In this document: positions 29,301 through 44,300 of the stretch, piece by piece | Position numbering within the stretch: position 1 is the stretch's first letter | How the letters are laid out: every line of letters begins with the position of its first letter | DNA from: Sitta carolinensis | Lineage: Eukaryota > Chordata > Aves > Passeriformes > Sittidae | Direction: 5' to 3' | NCBI GenBank assembly: GCA_032173965.1 | Contig: CM063283.1 | Span: 84,278,243-84,342,242, forward strand | DNA: 64,000 bases | The notes under the pieces: generated by a model | Databases searched by the model: none | What the model saw: the letters and a program-made list of their open reading frames with translations, nothing else | Told to the model about the DNA's origin: nothing | Made by a program: the position numbers and the translations under genes

Positions 29301-32300
29301 TGTCCAAAGGTTCTTCCTGACTGGCAGAGTGTTAATTCAGGGGCAGGGTATGTCATGGACCAGTCCATGTAGAAAAATGATTGTCCCATATATAAATGTC
29401 CTGGGTATTTACAGAATACCATTGGCACTATAATCTGGTTAAATCCCAGAATAATTTTTCCAGTCAGTACTACCTTCTAGCCCAAAGGAATGTTAGCACA
29501 CACAAAAAAAAAAAAAAAAAAAAGTTGTTTCCTTGTATGTCAAATCACATGGCCATAGCAGTGCTCTTCCATTCAGGCTGAGACAGCTTCTAACAATTCT
29601 TAGAACTGGCCATGCCCCAAGTCTGCCTGCTAATCCCAGAAGGTGCCCAAAAGCCGACTGTGCTTCCTTACATGATTTAGCTACAACCAGATGGTCTTGG
29701 CCTGACATTTGTCATAGTTGTTTTCCAAATGCTGCATTAATCACCCTCTTGCCTATGGGACGTGATCTCTATTTTTCTAGTTTTAGCTAGCCATTCTGTG
29801 AAGCTGTTGACTAAACACAAATTGAATCTCCACGAATACAACCACACAAATATGAAAAGTCTGGATTTTTCATTCTTCGAATTCCTCTCCCTTCCTTCCA
29901 ATGACTGAAAAAAACTATAGACAGCATAAGAATAAGAGAAGTTTATGGAAGTGAAGGTAGAGGATAAAAACCTCAGTGGTTTTCTTTTGTTTAACCAAGT
30001 TTCTTAATCACTTAATCTGAGAAAGAATGAGTTTCTTTCTGCTGTCCAGGTTTTTTTGATGGAGATTGGCTACCAATTATTTTTCACAGGAAAATAAGTT
30101 ATGTTAAAAACAATCATTCCTAGTTTGGGGGGCTGTTTTGTAGTGGAAATTTCTTACTCTTTTTGTGTGCAGTCATCAGAACATAGCCTGCATAGTCCTG
30201 CCATATTAAAGAATTTTTCCTTTTTAAGGCATAGAAACTGAAGAACCTTTTCCGTAAATGCAGTGGTTGCTTCCAAAGGGATTTCTCACCTGCCACCTTT
30301 TATGTCTGACAAGCTTCAGAAATCAGGACAGTCCATCTAGCCTGTCCTGGAAAGCTGAAAACCTGTAGAAGAACTGGGTTCTTCAGGAATTCTGTGTAGC
30401 TTTTTTGTAGTTTGTCTTCACCTTTCTTATCACTTTTTGAAATTTTTTAATTGGTAACTAAGGGGAGAACCAGTATGAGCAGATGTAGAGCTCAGTACCT
30501 AGGGAGCGACCCATTTTAAATCTTATAAAAGACAGAATAACTCACACCTAGAGACAAGTACTACTTTTCTCTACACATATACCTACATTGACAATTTCTC
30601 TGAAAAATCTCAAGAAAAAAGGAATTATCTCTGTTTCTGAGTGAAGAGTTCTTAATAAAGGACTTCAAGTTATTAAGCCCGTGGGGATGCCAAGAGGTTA
30701 GAGAAAGGGAAATCTCGGTGTTTTCTTGTCTCAAGACTTGCTCCTATGGGCAAGTTCTTGCGGAGTAAATTTGGATTATGTTAGCACACTTGTACAAATT
30801 TATAGCATTCTAGCTGCTTGACTGAATCTTTATGTAGACACTAGACTGCACTTCAAAGTGAAATAAACTTGCACTTATAAAATAATAAGGAAATAAGGTG
30901 GTGTGATGGTGTAAGTGCTGCACATCTTGATTTACTTTGTGACAGTTCAGTAGCAGCCTTATGAATGGGTTGAGGCAAAATGGAATTTTTCCATGGTGAA
31001 ATAGTGCCCACACACTGACAGCTTAAGTATTCTAGTTTAGGGGGTCTGCAGTTTTATGCTGCTTGAAGGGAAATTCTTTACAAGTTCCTAGTCCCACATT
31101 TCAAGTTAGTGGAACATCTGGCTGTGTGGCAGCAGTATCTCTGTCAGCCTGCAAAATGGACTCCTTGTCATAGAACATATATGGCATGGAAGGTAAAACA
31201 GAAAAAAAAATCAAAATTAAATTAAAGAAAAGGGGTTTTAAAATAAAAGAATTTATCTTCAAGAAGATAAAAGATTTATCTTCTTAATACTTGGCAGCTA
31301 CTACAGGATTTTTATTTATAGCTTCCTGCTGTCTTCTGAAAGATAAAAGAGGGTTAATGGAATAAGTATTAACTGTTGTTTCTTTTTTGTGCCATAAATA
31401 TAAAGTGAAGTACAGGATAGTGAAATTTAACTTTCATAAATTACATTGCTGTGTTACCAAAGTTGTTTGTGTCTTTGCCCTTAATAAGAAACTGTATTGA
31501 AAAAAAGATCAAGGCCATCAATTTTCAGCACTGAAACTGAAAAGTATCCCACAACAATGTCTTTGGGATTATAATGTTCACAGGAAAAGGTTCTCAATTG
31601 GAGGGAGCTGAGTGGGTGGAGAGAACAGCGTGTTCCCAGAGAAGCACGCACTGCACAGCTGAAGCAATGTGAACCTTAGCCATAGCATAACGATTGAACT
31701 GGATTTCATTATTTCTTTAAAGTCCTTATTTCTTGCTGCATAATGTGTAAGACTGCACTTGAGAAAACATTGAAAGGTGCTCAGGTTTGTTTTTTGTTGC
31801 TGTTGTTGTCAAGTTTTCCTTGGTATAAACTGAAATAACACCATTTGTATCAAAAGAATTGCATTCAATTTGGTTAAATGAGATTCTGGTCTTGTTCCTA
31901 CTTTCCCCTTTCCTCCTTTTTCTCAGTGGCAAGGACAATTAAATGGATGTGTTACAATAAAAACTGTTTACAGAGCAGGAGATAGTTGTTATTACATAGA
32001 CTAAAAGAACCACGCTATAAGTGTAATGCTAATAAATAAACTGCTGCATTAGGAAACAGCTTTTGCTATGTTGAATAAACAAAATATGTTTAGATGTAAT
32101 GCAAGAAAGAAGAAAAAGCAGTGAGGAATCCAGAGATATGGTATGCAGGCATAACTGTGTATCATACATGAAATTCATTCTCTGCTTAACCATAGAGTTT
32201 TTATACAGGGAATAAAATTATATTCAGTTCAGGATCTTTGAGGTCTTACAACTTAAGATGTATTTTCACAGCAGAAGCCTAAAGTAGGTATGAATATTAA

Positions 32301-35300
32301 AGAAAATGTATCCTTTTAAAAAAGCCTCTGCTTGGAAGGGAGTTGGACCAACTGAGTAGCGTATTTTGCGAAGCTGAGGTAAGTAATTACGGGCAGTCCT
32401 TTCCCTGTCAAGGGATTTTACCTGTTATGAGAAGAAGCGGCACAGATTTCTGTCACCCTAGCATTTCAATGTCCAGCATCTATGGTGAAAATATTACCCC
32501 TATGGCAAATCTAAACTTTCCTTATACCTTTCCTGAGAGTGGTCGTGTCCACATGTTGCACCAGCTCTGCTTGAGACTGGTTTTGCTGCTGAGGGCCCTA
32601 GTGAAAATGAGGCACAAAAATGTTTTTCTTATGATTGATTTAAATCTTAAATATTGGTAAAGTGCAGAAAACCTTACTGCTGTGTCATCTTGAGCAATGT
32701 TTTTTCAGTCTGGGATTAGCAGAGTGTAACAAAGAGCCTGCAGAAGATAATGAAGGCAGAGGTTGCACTGCCCTCACACAGGCCTCATCCCGAGGTGTGC
32801 ACTCCATCACACCTCCCCAGCAGAGAGAAGAACAAAGCCCTTCAGTGCACTGCTCCAGTCTGGTTTCTGAGGCATCACCTTAAATTAAGATGATTATTAC
32901 TTAAATTACTGTGATAGCCACATAGCTATTCCTGCCTTCCTCCCTCCCTCCCTCTTTCTCCCTCTCCCTCCCCCAAGGAACCTGTATTGCTGGGGGAGCA
33001 GTGAAAACTCTGGCTTGCCTGGATCTCTGCTTTGTCGGTGCTGCAGTTCACTTTGGGCCCTCAGTGTAGACTGCTTCTGATATAGACAAACCTATAATCA
33101 GCTGAATTAAATTCACACTATAGGGATCTGCATTTCCACTGGGAAAATACACAAAATCTTACAGAGCAGAAGAAAGTGGGAATTAGTGGGCAAGAGTAGT
33201 GGGGGATGTTAGAACTGCACTGGCCCAAAGCACATGCATGAAATTGCAGGAAGCAGCCTTTGGAGGTGAAATTAATTTTATTTACTTGCAGCTCATTACC
33301 ATGTAACAGAAGGACCAAGGAGACCAGTGACCTCCTAATTCTTTGAGCTATCCTGTAGGTTCTGTAATATGAATCAGAGAACTAGGCAGATACTGAAAGG
33401 ATAAGGCAACAGTGCTGTGCTGTTCTTGTGGAAGCTGTGTGGCTCAAGGAGCAGCTGCCTACACAGCAGTGAACGTGCTGCTGCTCAACCTCTATCCCAC
33501 CACATAATATAGAGAAACATGTATCCCACCAAATTATGCTAATGAAAGAAACTCCCCAGCCATTAACCATTAGTCTACATCAGCCTCAGGACCTGGGCTG
33601 CAGGGCTCTATTCAAGCTGTGGGGCAGAAGTGAGCTGCAGTGTGTTCTGCAGTCTTCGTGTCTCTAAATGTGCTACGGTCCTTTTTACATCCATGGTCTG
33701 AATTTTTTGCCAGGAGGATACAGAGTGCAGTGGAGGATGTTGCAGACTTGGGCACAGAGTTAGAGCAGTGGCCAGGTATGCAGTCACAGCCAGGACTGAG
33801 AAGCTCCCATTTCCCATATTTCAGACAAAGCCTATATGTGTTTCAAATGGAGTTGGAAAAAAACTTGATGCATGATACTGTAGTGATAGAGCTCTCACCA
33901 TGTACTGTGTGGGGTCTGGTTTCAACTCCTCCAGCTGCCTTCTGGCAGGTAAAACACATTTGGAAATTGCAGTGGATAGTGAGGTTGGGTTTTTCTTTGT
34001 TAAGCTAGCTACATTAAAAGTGATCAAGTGCCAAACTCACTATATATAATGCAAGATTTTTCTCAGAAAGTATTTTGAAATGTTTTTTTTGATTATTTGT
34101 TAAAGGCCTGAATAATTAACTTACATGCTAGTGATTTATGATTTGGTATTAGGAAAATCTAATTTGTTACACTGGAGAACTGAAGCAAACTGAGCCATAA
34201 GCATGTAACTTGTACTATGTAGGGTGGCTTATTTTCAAAGCATAATGGAAAGCTTTTCAATGAATACATAATGAGGGAATAAATAGATACCTGTTAGAGT
34301 GGCATTTGCCTACCTAATGTATCACACAGATTACTAAATGCCTATGGTCTTTAGGAATGAAAAAAAAGTCTTGTACATCACTTAAACAGCCTGTCATTAG
34401 AGGGGCAGGATTCCACAGCTGTTTCACACCTCTGCTTTCTGTTTCCCTTTTGATTTCTATATATCCAACTGCAAGGATTGTTTTCTAGCATTAATTGGCT
34501 TAGTTGGATGCTTCACTGAGGAAGTATTCAAAAATATAATTTGGAAAAACTCTTTCATTCTGCGTAAACCAGGAATTGATCACTGCAGAAAATGGTGATA
34601 GGAACAAGTGTTGCAGCAGGTGAGGGTACCCTGGTTTTCATACTGCATGCTGCATTGTCCTGTCTGTCATGCAGAGAAGGTGGTACAGGCTCCACAGTGG
34701 TTTTAACACTAGGCTAGCAGTCAAGAATCAAGAGTTCATGTCTCCACTCTGCAGCAAACTGCCCTGACCTTGAACAAGGCTTTAATGTGGTCTGTACCTC
34801 ATCTCTGTGTGTAAAACAAAGGTAGTAATGCTCTATAGGTGTGTTGTTCTGGGTGCATTTCAGGTGTCAGTAAGTGGTACTCAGTAGATGTGACATTTTT
34901 GTTGGAAAATACTTTATTTGAAATTTGTGTTGGAAATGACAGGAAAAATTTCTGGATTGTTTATTTCCTGCTCAGATTTCATGTGATTATTTGGTTGGTT
35001 TCAATAGGCAGAGCTGGAGAATAATCTTCAGGGATGCACTGAATTACTGCAGAGTCTGGCTGCCTTTCAGAGAGGATGTGATGAGAAGGGAGGCAGTGCA
35101 TTGTGTTACATTTCTAATTATGTTATCTGCATCCTCTATTAGATACCACTATTCAACTAAGACTACACTATATCTCCTGGTAATGGAGTAATTCATTTTT
35201 ACTGAGAAAGCACGGCATAATATTAAAATCAGATCACCTGAAAAAAAGTTATCACATTCCTCTCTCTCTTTCTAACACACTTTTAACATATGCAACATTT

Positions 35301-38300
35301 GTCCCTCTTTATTTTTACTGATAGCCAAACGCTTAGCAATGTACCAAGAACCTGATTCTGAAGAAGAAGAGGCAGCCCCAAAAGCAGGAACTCTGTCCCA
35401 GCGTGACAGTATCTGCAGCCATCAGAGCATTAAAGTGATACACAGGAGCCAGAGCACCAAAACCCACCGGCGCACGGGTAGCAGAGCTGAAGCAAAAAGA
35501 GCAAGCATACTCTCAAAGCACACTGCATTCAGTAGCCCAATGGTAAGTCATGAGAACTAAATACACGGTGTCCTGTATCTTGTAATAGAACCACATCCTG
35601 GAAAGGAAAAGGTGAAGAAATTTGTAGCACATTGTGTGACTCTATAGATTTCATCTTGCCATTTTTACTTCGGTAGTCACAGCTGTTTGTACAAAAACAA
35701 TGAAGTTTTGGCATAGATCTTATCAAAAATGCCTTGTCTGTGGGGATAAGGTGAAGATAAAGACAATCTGAAACGTTTCTTTTAGTTATAGTTTGATTTT
35801 GGAAAGAAAATGTATCTCTTCCTTATATCGACAGAAGCTGAGAACATCATTGAGGTCAAGGATTTGAATTGTTCTGCATATGCCTCTTCTTTTCTCTTTT
35901 GTCAGAGGATTTTAAAACTGTCCAGTGCTGGGGTGGACACGACATATTCCAATTCTTAGACACTGTTGACATACACCATATACCATAGCATGGGTTTTAC
36001 AGTCAACTGCATGTGTTGTATTTTTAAAAGTAAGCATCTTTACATTTCAAAATGTTGGTGACTTTATGTCCTTACGACTTCATTTGGTTTATTTTATACT
36101 GTTGTAACTCTGTGTAAGTTTTACATGAGCTAAATGGTAGTAAGAGGAGAGAGGAGCCAAGTCGTGTCTATTCAGAGGTTTTGTATTGTTGCACTGTTGA
36201 CGCACATTCACCCTTAAAGCAAATTATAAATAGAGACAAAGAAAGATGGTGTTTGCACTGGTGGAATTTCTTGATTTCAGTCAAAAAGAATAATCTCTTT
36301 TGATAAAATTCCAAGCTGCAATTTTTATATGTGGAGTCCTGTGGTTGCTTGTATTCATCAGCTGCTGAGCATCAAGAGATAAAATTCTACTGAGAAAAGA
36401 GGCTTAGATCAGTTTATCTTTTAATCTTTCATATCCTTGCCTCCCTCTGTTTTACAAAATACTAGAGTTTGCTCTGACAAGATATATATTAAATAAGTGG
36501 AAAATACTGATGAAATAGACTTGAAACGGCTCAATGTTGCAGTGTAAAAACCCTGTAATGAATTAACTTCAAATGTGTGTGGATGATTGTTGTTCTCTAA
36601 GAAACAATTGAAGATGGTTTCATTTTCTTGTGCTGATGTAAAGCTAAACTTTAAATGCCTTTGCTGTCTCTTTTTTCCACTTCTCCAGTCTCTACAGTGT
36701 ACCATACTTTAGTATTAGATAATAAATGTCTTGAATTAAACAGGAAAGAGGGAGGAAAATTAGTATGTAACTCTCCTCCTTTCCACTACCTCCAAAGTAG
36801 ATAAATATTGCTGCTATAAATATTTTGCATAATTTCTACCAGTAGGCTTACTGTAACTGTTTGTTGTCTAGAATGGGTGTGTTACAGTTCTCTCCACCTC
36901 TACTCTGTGGTGTAAGGCCACCACAATACTCTTGATATTGACACTGCTTCGGATGCTTTAATTGCTTGTTGCTGCTTTGAAAATGTGTAGAAACACGGAT
37001 ATTAATCACTGGTATTTGTTACTAGGAGAAGGACATCACACCTGACCCAAGGTTGTTAGAAAAGGTGAATGAATGTGCAAAGCATCTGGAGGTCATGAGG
37101 AGCCACGAACAGCCATTATCCCATCTGAGTCCAGAACTGTGTGATGTTTTTGACTTCTTCATCGCTTTGACTATATGTAACACAGTCGTGGTTACTGCAC
37201 CAAATCAGCCCCGACAGAAGGTAAGTTAAAGAAAAAGGTAAAGAGAGTTCAGGCTTCTTTTGCCTTTATACTAAATTATCTTGTAAGCTAGGGAAATGAA
37301 AACCTCCTGTTCTAGAGAGAAACAACTAGAAGGAGTTGTGAGATGACTTGTAGAACCACTATGTGATGAAGTGAGTTTAATAATGCATTAGCTGAATGGA
37401 GTACATCAGCTATTTTACTTGCCTCTGTGGCAAGATATGCTTTCATCGACAATTTCAAGATACTTCTGAAACTCTCCTGATTTCTCGCACTGTAACTTAT
37501 TCATTTAATAAGCATAAATATGTAAGTATGTGTGGAAACTAATTTGTAAATGTGCAAAACTTACCAGAAAGGGATATAAGCTGTCAGTGAATAAATATTT
37601 CATATGTATGGATTAAATTAAGAAAAGGCTGAGACATTTTTTAAAAGTTTAAAAAGAGAAATACGTTTGAAAAACATCAGTTACAACTTTAAAATTATGT
37701 AAAATATGCAAGTTAAGCTTATTATGAGAAATAATGGTAGTTAGTGCTTAAGTTGGCTTTTAACTAGTGTTATTGATGAAGGAGAATTTCAAGAACGCAA
37801 TTCCAAGATGATCTGTAAGACACAACTATAATGGAATGTAATATTAAAGCTCGCCAGCAGCTGGAATTTCCATTCTGGAGAAAATTCTGCACTTTGTTTC
37901 TGTTCCAGACTGGAATAAAAAGTGAACTAGTCTGCAAAATGATGTGGGTTTGTGCCAGGGAAACATTTGGAGAATGCTCAGTTCTGCTGTTTCAGGAATG
38001 CTACACTGTTACACAAAAATGTAATATATATTACTATGAATATGCTATTACTAGTAAAGCTACTGTATCTTTAGAACAGATTCGTGTGAACTGAGATGAA
38101 TGGTAAATCTGAAGCAAAATGCTTCAATGCTGAAAGAGACGGGAACTTACTTATCGCAACATTTGTCTTTTGAGAATATTTTCAACATTGGCATATTCTC
38201 ATTAAACTTTACTTCTATGAGATATCACTGTTCTCAATAGAAAAATACTGTATTAACTTTTTTTTTCACTGCCTTCACTGAATATGCACAAAGGATGACA

Positions 38301-41300
38301 AGGTTTCATACTAATGGCATCTTCTGGTATGCACTGCTTATGGTGGTGGTGCAACATTGACAGACTATCCATTAGTCAAATCTGAGGAGGTAAAAGAAGA
38401 AAAAATTTTTAATACAAACATATGTGCTTTCATACACAGGTATAATTCTGAAGTTCTAATAGTTTCTTTGATGTTGTTGTTGAGTCAGTGTTGTCCATTT
38501 ACCTTCCTTTCTAAAAATACATATATCATTACTTTTTGCTCCCAGAGAAATTTTACTCTTTAGTTGGAGATGCCTAGACTGACTATAAATGTCAGAATTC
38601 TTGTACAGCTTTTCTTTGGTGTTTGTTCATTGGTTGGTTTTGTTCTTCTCAAGGTTAGAGACCGATTTGAGCTAAAATCTCCAGTAAAAACCATTGAAGA
38701 CTTCATACGAAGATTCACTCCAAGTCGCTTGACCTCTGGATCTAACAGCAGCAGTTCCTCTAGTCTAGCTACAAGCAAATCAATGCACAGATTTGGTTTA
38801 AGTGTGCTTTCATCTACATCTACAGATAGCACTTTATTAAAACTGGAAGAGAAGCTGGCATACTCTGCACAGATGAATAACAATGGCTACAGCTCCCAGC
38901 AAGGCAGGACAGCTGTGGGGGGTGCGCCTGCAGAAGGAGAGCTCCGGTATGAAGCAGAGAGTCCAGATGAAGCTGCTCTTGTCTATGCAGCAAGGGCATA
39001 TAACTGTTCTCTGGTTGGAAGGCTGTCTGACCAGGTATCAGTGGAGCTACCTCACCTGGGAACCCTAAGCTTCGAAGTATTACATACATTGGGCTTTGAT
39101 TCCGTCAGGAAGAGGATGTCAGTAGTGGTCAGGCATCCTCTCACAGATGAAATAAATGTTTACACTAAAGGAGCAGATTCAGTTGTTATGGATCTTCTTC
39201 TCCCCTGCTCTTCAGGTAGACCTCTTATTTATCTTTGGGGGGTGGGGGGCAGATTGGGAGGCAGTTAGTTGCTGAAGATCTCATCATATCTTACTGCCTT
39301 GTCTAGCAAGTAGACTTGCCTGCTTTTCATTTTGTAGAATGGCAGCCATCACCCTTCATTTATAATACTTTGTAATTATTGCAAATTTTCTGTAACAAAT
39401 TACTGGTTCCTTACCTCACAAGAACGAGTGAAGATAATTTCTGTAGAAGATCTACTAGCAAGCTTTATTTTACAAGAATTTCTTGTAACTAATCCAAAGC
39501 AATTTACATTTCTTTAGAAAAACCTGCCTGGCAGTGCATGGACAGTTGAGTATTTTATATGAAACTGGAGTTCTTATTGCTGCTTCCCTCTATTTCATTT
39601 AAGTCCTTACATCCTTTTGCTGAAATATGTTGCATTAATCAGTGCATTTTTTCATATTTAACTATGATGCTAAAAGGCAATGTGAATCAATCAGCCATCA
39701 AAACAGAAAGATTGTGGCAAAAGATGAGGAGATGCTGTTCAGACAAGAAATCTTGGCTTCAGTTACATAGTTGACTATCAAGCAATAGACATGAAGCTGG
39801 AATTTCCCTAAAGCATGGAGAATTCTCCAGCACCCAAATGACCTAGGAAGCATGGACAACTTTAAATAGCTAATTGTAATCAGTTGGTTTCAAGAAAAAT
39901 CCTGTAAGTTTTCAGAAGCTAAAGGAGACTCATGGGTTTCAGTTTGCATTAATCAGTTTGCATCTAATTTACTGTATTTTCAACACTGAATTTCATTCAG
40001 TGTTTAAAGATTACTCCAATATGAATGGACAGAGCCCCAAAGTGCTAGAGGTACTTCCCATGTTTCACTAATGCATTGACTTTGTGGTTACTTTGACATT
40101 AGTTGGAGTAAACAATTGTGAAAGGCTTATACTGTGTAATTTTAGTTTAACGAAACACAGAAAAATGTTGGCATTAGTTTTCTGGTTTCAGCCATATAAA
40201 CCAAAGCTGAGCCAAAAAAATTAAGAACAACTTGTCCTTACCTAACAAAAAAGTATTCATGAATAATTTTCTAGCAAATATCTGATACCACTGAAGGCAC
40301 ATAGAGCATATATGGAAATTTCTTTCCTGACAAACTACTAATAGAGAATTTTTAGCACTGAAAATTTCTAATACCTAGAAAATAATGATTGGCAATGTGT
40401 TCTTTGAATGGGAACTGAGTGTTTAGAAAAGAAAAAAATACTTTATGCCAGGTCTTAAAATTTTGCCACCATATAACAGACTGCATTCAAAGCTACAATG
40501 TCCATTCACAGTAGACTCAATGGATCAAGGAATTTTCAGGAAATTTTCAGGCAGGTCTAGGACCCACCTAGGTAAAAACAGTAAGGCCAGTTAGAAAATT
40601 AAAACATGACGGCATTATCAAAGGTGATATATGTCAGAGAAGAAGAAGCAGAATTCCTGAAGGTCAGTGTGGGAATGAGCAATGTCTAGCTGGGCAAATA
40701 CAGATTCCACCATCATAACAGGCAAGCAAATTGAAAGTGGTTCTGAAATTATGCAGGATGTTTTTTATTTTGGTTTGGATTTTTTGGTTTTTTGGGGTTT
40801 TTTAGCCCAAACTGAAGTATGGGTTCAGTGTGCTTTCCTTTTGCAAGCAATGTAAAGTACAGCCACTAGAACACCATAAGCAGGTCCCCTTGTTTTTTGT
40901 AGTCCTGTTAAACCCCCTCTGGCTTCAGTAATTCTGTATGTTTCAGCAGATCTGTCTGAAAAACATTTGACATTTCTCTTGAGTATCTTTCACTCCTGGA
41001 ACTGGAATTGCTGTCTCTGCCTGCAGTATCCTAGTGTCAGTGGATGTACAGGGAGCCTCAAAAGATTTATGCTGTGGCTGTTGCCTATATTGTGGGATCT
41101 GTCATTGGTGTTACCCACTTAACTGGTGATGGTGGAATGGTTGTGTGAGAAGAGATGTAATGCTACAAGAATTCAGTTATTGATCATTTTAAGGAAATTA
41201 CTAAAAAGCGAACAGACATGACAACTAATCCCATAGCTTGGTCTTTGCTCTCCTTGTGCTTCAGGGGCATGTGAACTGTACACTAGTCAAGTGACTTGAG

Positions 41301-44300
41301 ACTTGTGCCCTTAGACTGAGGGACCAAGGCAGCATCGTGTCTGTAATCTCCCAGCTCAAACACCACATGACATGAAACAAAGATTCCTCTTTGGGAGGAA
41401 GAGTATTTTAGAATATGACAAGAGAAACGACCTGAAATCAGAAGCAAAAATATTATGTTTTAGCTTCCTTATGTCTTATAGAAAAGTATAAATCATCATG
41501 AGCTTCAAAATTTGAAAAGATTATGAATTGACTCCATTTGCTCTGCCTGTATATCTGGTTAAGACTGCGGATGCTAGTGTATTCTGATAGCAAACAGGTA
41601 TTTCCAAAAGCCTTGAAATGATTCCCAAGAGTATATTGTTTTTACTTTATCTCAACAGTCACCATGCTCATAAATAAGAAAGTTACTGTTTGAGTCCAAT
41701 ACGCAGCTTGCACAGGAGCTGTGAACATAAATCATTGAGAAAACAATGACTGTGCTGGCTTTCTGCAGCTCAAGAATCTGGTAGGAAATGAAGAAGCAGA
41801 AGGCCACAAGCTCTCTATCATTCTGGAGGAGACTTCCTTGCTGTTTTTCACTGACATGGTGCATGTGGTCACACTGCTCAGAGCAGACACAGCATCCCAG
41901 ATAAAAAAGTCTCCACAACTGGGTTTTGTGGCAAGAGGTTCCTTCCCCCTTCTGAGCACAAGATAATTCTCAGGGTAGGACTGATAAGGTACATGAACAG
42001 CTGTAGGGGGCTTTAGCTATCCTTGGTATGCTGGAAATGATAACTTGCACAGAAAATAGTATACTCATATCTACTTGTAGAGAGTTGCTGTCTTTGTTCA
42101 TTGAAGGAGGTTTGTGTATTTGACATTATGATCCTTGCATTAGCCCCTGTGGTATTCAGACAGATCTGAAGTGATTAACACCACTTAACCTTAAAGGGAT
42201 AGAACCAGCTTCTGATGTTTTTAAACACCTACTGAGGTTTGTTTCATTTGAAGTCAGTGAGCCACTGAAATAGCCACTCCCATAATATAATTTCATTTGA
42301 GATATGCAAAAAATATGTCATTTTTCTCTAGAATGTTAATGTATCACATTAAATTAGGAAGAATGATTGCCTGTGTTACTGTTCTAAATTAAAAAAAACT
42401 CACTGATACAGGAAGCCTCAAAGGTTTGCTGCAGTACTTTTCCCAGATAAAAATATATTTTATGTTATACAGCAAAGTCATATGTGCCAAAATGGTTATA
42501 ATTCACTAATAGAAAAGTAGCAAAATGAAGCTGTGTTAGGCTGCTGGTTCCTTATATGCATATTTCCACATATAGTATAAGAAAGGGCTTTCCAATTGCA
42601 AATAATACTTGTAGGAATCCTTCTGGATTAATATATCTGTATTGTCCCTTTGAGACAATCAATGGTGATAGCATAGGTAGTAAAACAGGCAGATGGGTAG
42701 GACCATGAGATTATTCCTACCAGTCAGAATTCACCACATGACCTTAATCAGATGGAACTGAAATGAACATATGCAGGAAATACCACGATCTTCACAGAGT
42801 CCCTTAGGAGCAACTGTGTACATATACTCCCAGCTTTGCAGACCTAGAGAGGACAGAAAAGACTTTAAAGGTGAGAAAATAGCTGTACAGTGAGCAAAAT
42901 ATTCTGATACATGTTTGAGATAAACAGAACAAAACCCAGAATATTTGGATTCCAAACTCACAGTTCCCTTATTTCTACAAAATCAATACATGTATGTGTT
43001 TGTGCTGGAGCATCTCAATGCCCAGTTTCACACTCTGCTGCTGTATGAAATATGAAAGTGCTGAATGCTATGTAGCTTTATAGACAGACAGACACGTATG
43101 CAGTCAGCATATAACAAGATCAAATTCAGTGAGTGCATGCTGGGTAAATGAGCACTGAAAAGTATAAACAGTAAGATACTTATGCCATCTAATTTATATA
43201 CCTGTATTAAGCGCTTTTTATAACGGCATAGCGCCCATAGGCTCTCACATTCAGTGAAGCACATGAGTGCTTCAGAGGTGAAGCACATTCAGTGCTTAAT
43301 TGAGTATGTAGTAGGTCTCTTGAGGTGAGGAGTGGTCACCTGACTCAGTGACTGGTTACTGTGCAAGTACCTCTAATTCAAATATTGCACTTAGGAACAG
43401 CTGCAGTTACAGAATTATATCCTGAAATGAGTCTACATCCCCCAAAAATATTCACACTTTAGTAAAAAAAAGTGTATCACGTCAGGGAGTAGGAAAACCA
43501 GACAGTAGTTACCAGTCATTCTCTCTCAATGGTTCCAATCTAAAAATTTACCCCCTTGTACGTTTACCTAAGTGCTAACCTTGAAATTTATATTATTAAA
43601 GATTACTACTACAGTACCTTTTTCACGAACTTGTCTCAATCCTCGATGATAAAAAAGATGAATTATCACTTGTTTTTAATTTTTGAAGACATAATTTCAT
43701 GTAATAAGATCGAACAAAATGTGCTGCCATCCTGTTTATAACTGTGTTGATCACAGAGTGAGCACACTGCATCAGTCCTAGCTAAAGAGAGAAAAGAAAC
43801 AGATGTTCAGTCCTCATTTTGAGTAGTTACATATGGCTTTAAGTGAAAGGTAAAGCTAAGTAGAAGTTTTGCCGATGCATCTAAGGCAGAAGCTAGCTCT
43901 GAGGTCTGCAAATGCAAATTCTTCTCTAAATGAAATCACAGTCATACCCAGGACTTCTTGCATTGATTCAGGCTGATAGGAATTATCAGTACAGCACTAT
44001 CAGACAAAGGACCTTCATGCACTTAGATACACAAAACAGAGCTCTGTTTCCACTTCCTTCAAGCTATTAACCTTGGTGAAAGACTGAGTGCTATTTTTAA
44101 GTGTCATTTTTCTGCACATGATGAACTGTGAAGAAGCAGAAAAACATTTGCTAGTAGTGTATTTGAAATCATACTTCTATTTCTGACAGTATTGTTTGCT
44201 GTGAAGATTATCATGATTTCTTAGCACATTCAGGCAAAAGAAATACTTAAGGGGGAAAAAAAAGGTCTTTCTCACATACATTCACAGTGGCTTTTTGAAG

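Larger units (their letters stand above)
25258..35324 (+). other. Window intron 5 (10,067 bp, the largest complete intron)
   Basis: This is AT-rich GT-AG intron DNA. Contents noted: an A20 tract at 29504-29523; a triple short inverted/direct motif at 31252-31285; a CT-rich low-complexity tract at 32935-32976; and a probable tRNA-derived SINE relic at 34690-34900. No CR1 copy or additional exon was recognised. The 105- and 122-codon open frames at 32343 and 33640 have no recognisable domain, no splice context and no family match that I know. Confidence 0.8.

Noticed and set aside
38560..38883. 107-codon open frame on the minus strand opposite exon 8
   Set aside because: It lies antisense to a long conserved ATP10A exon whose codon composition leaves the opposite strand open. 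It has no motif of its own.
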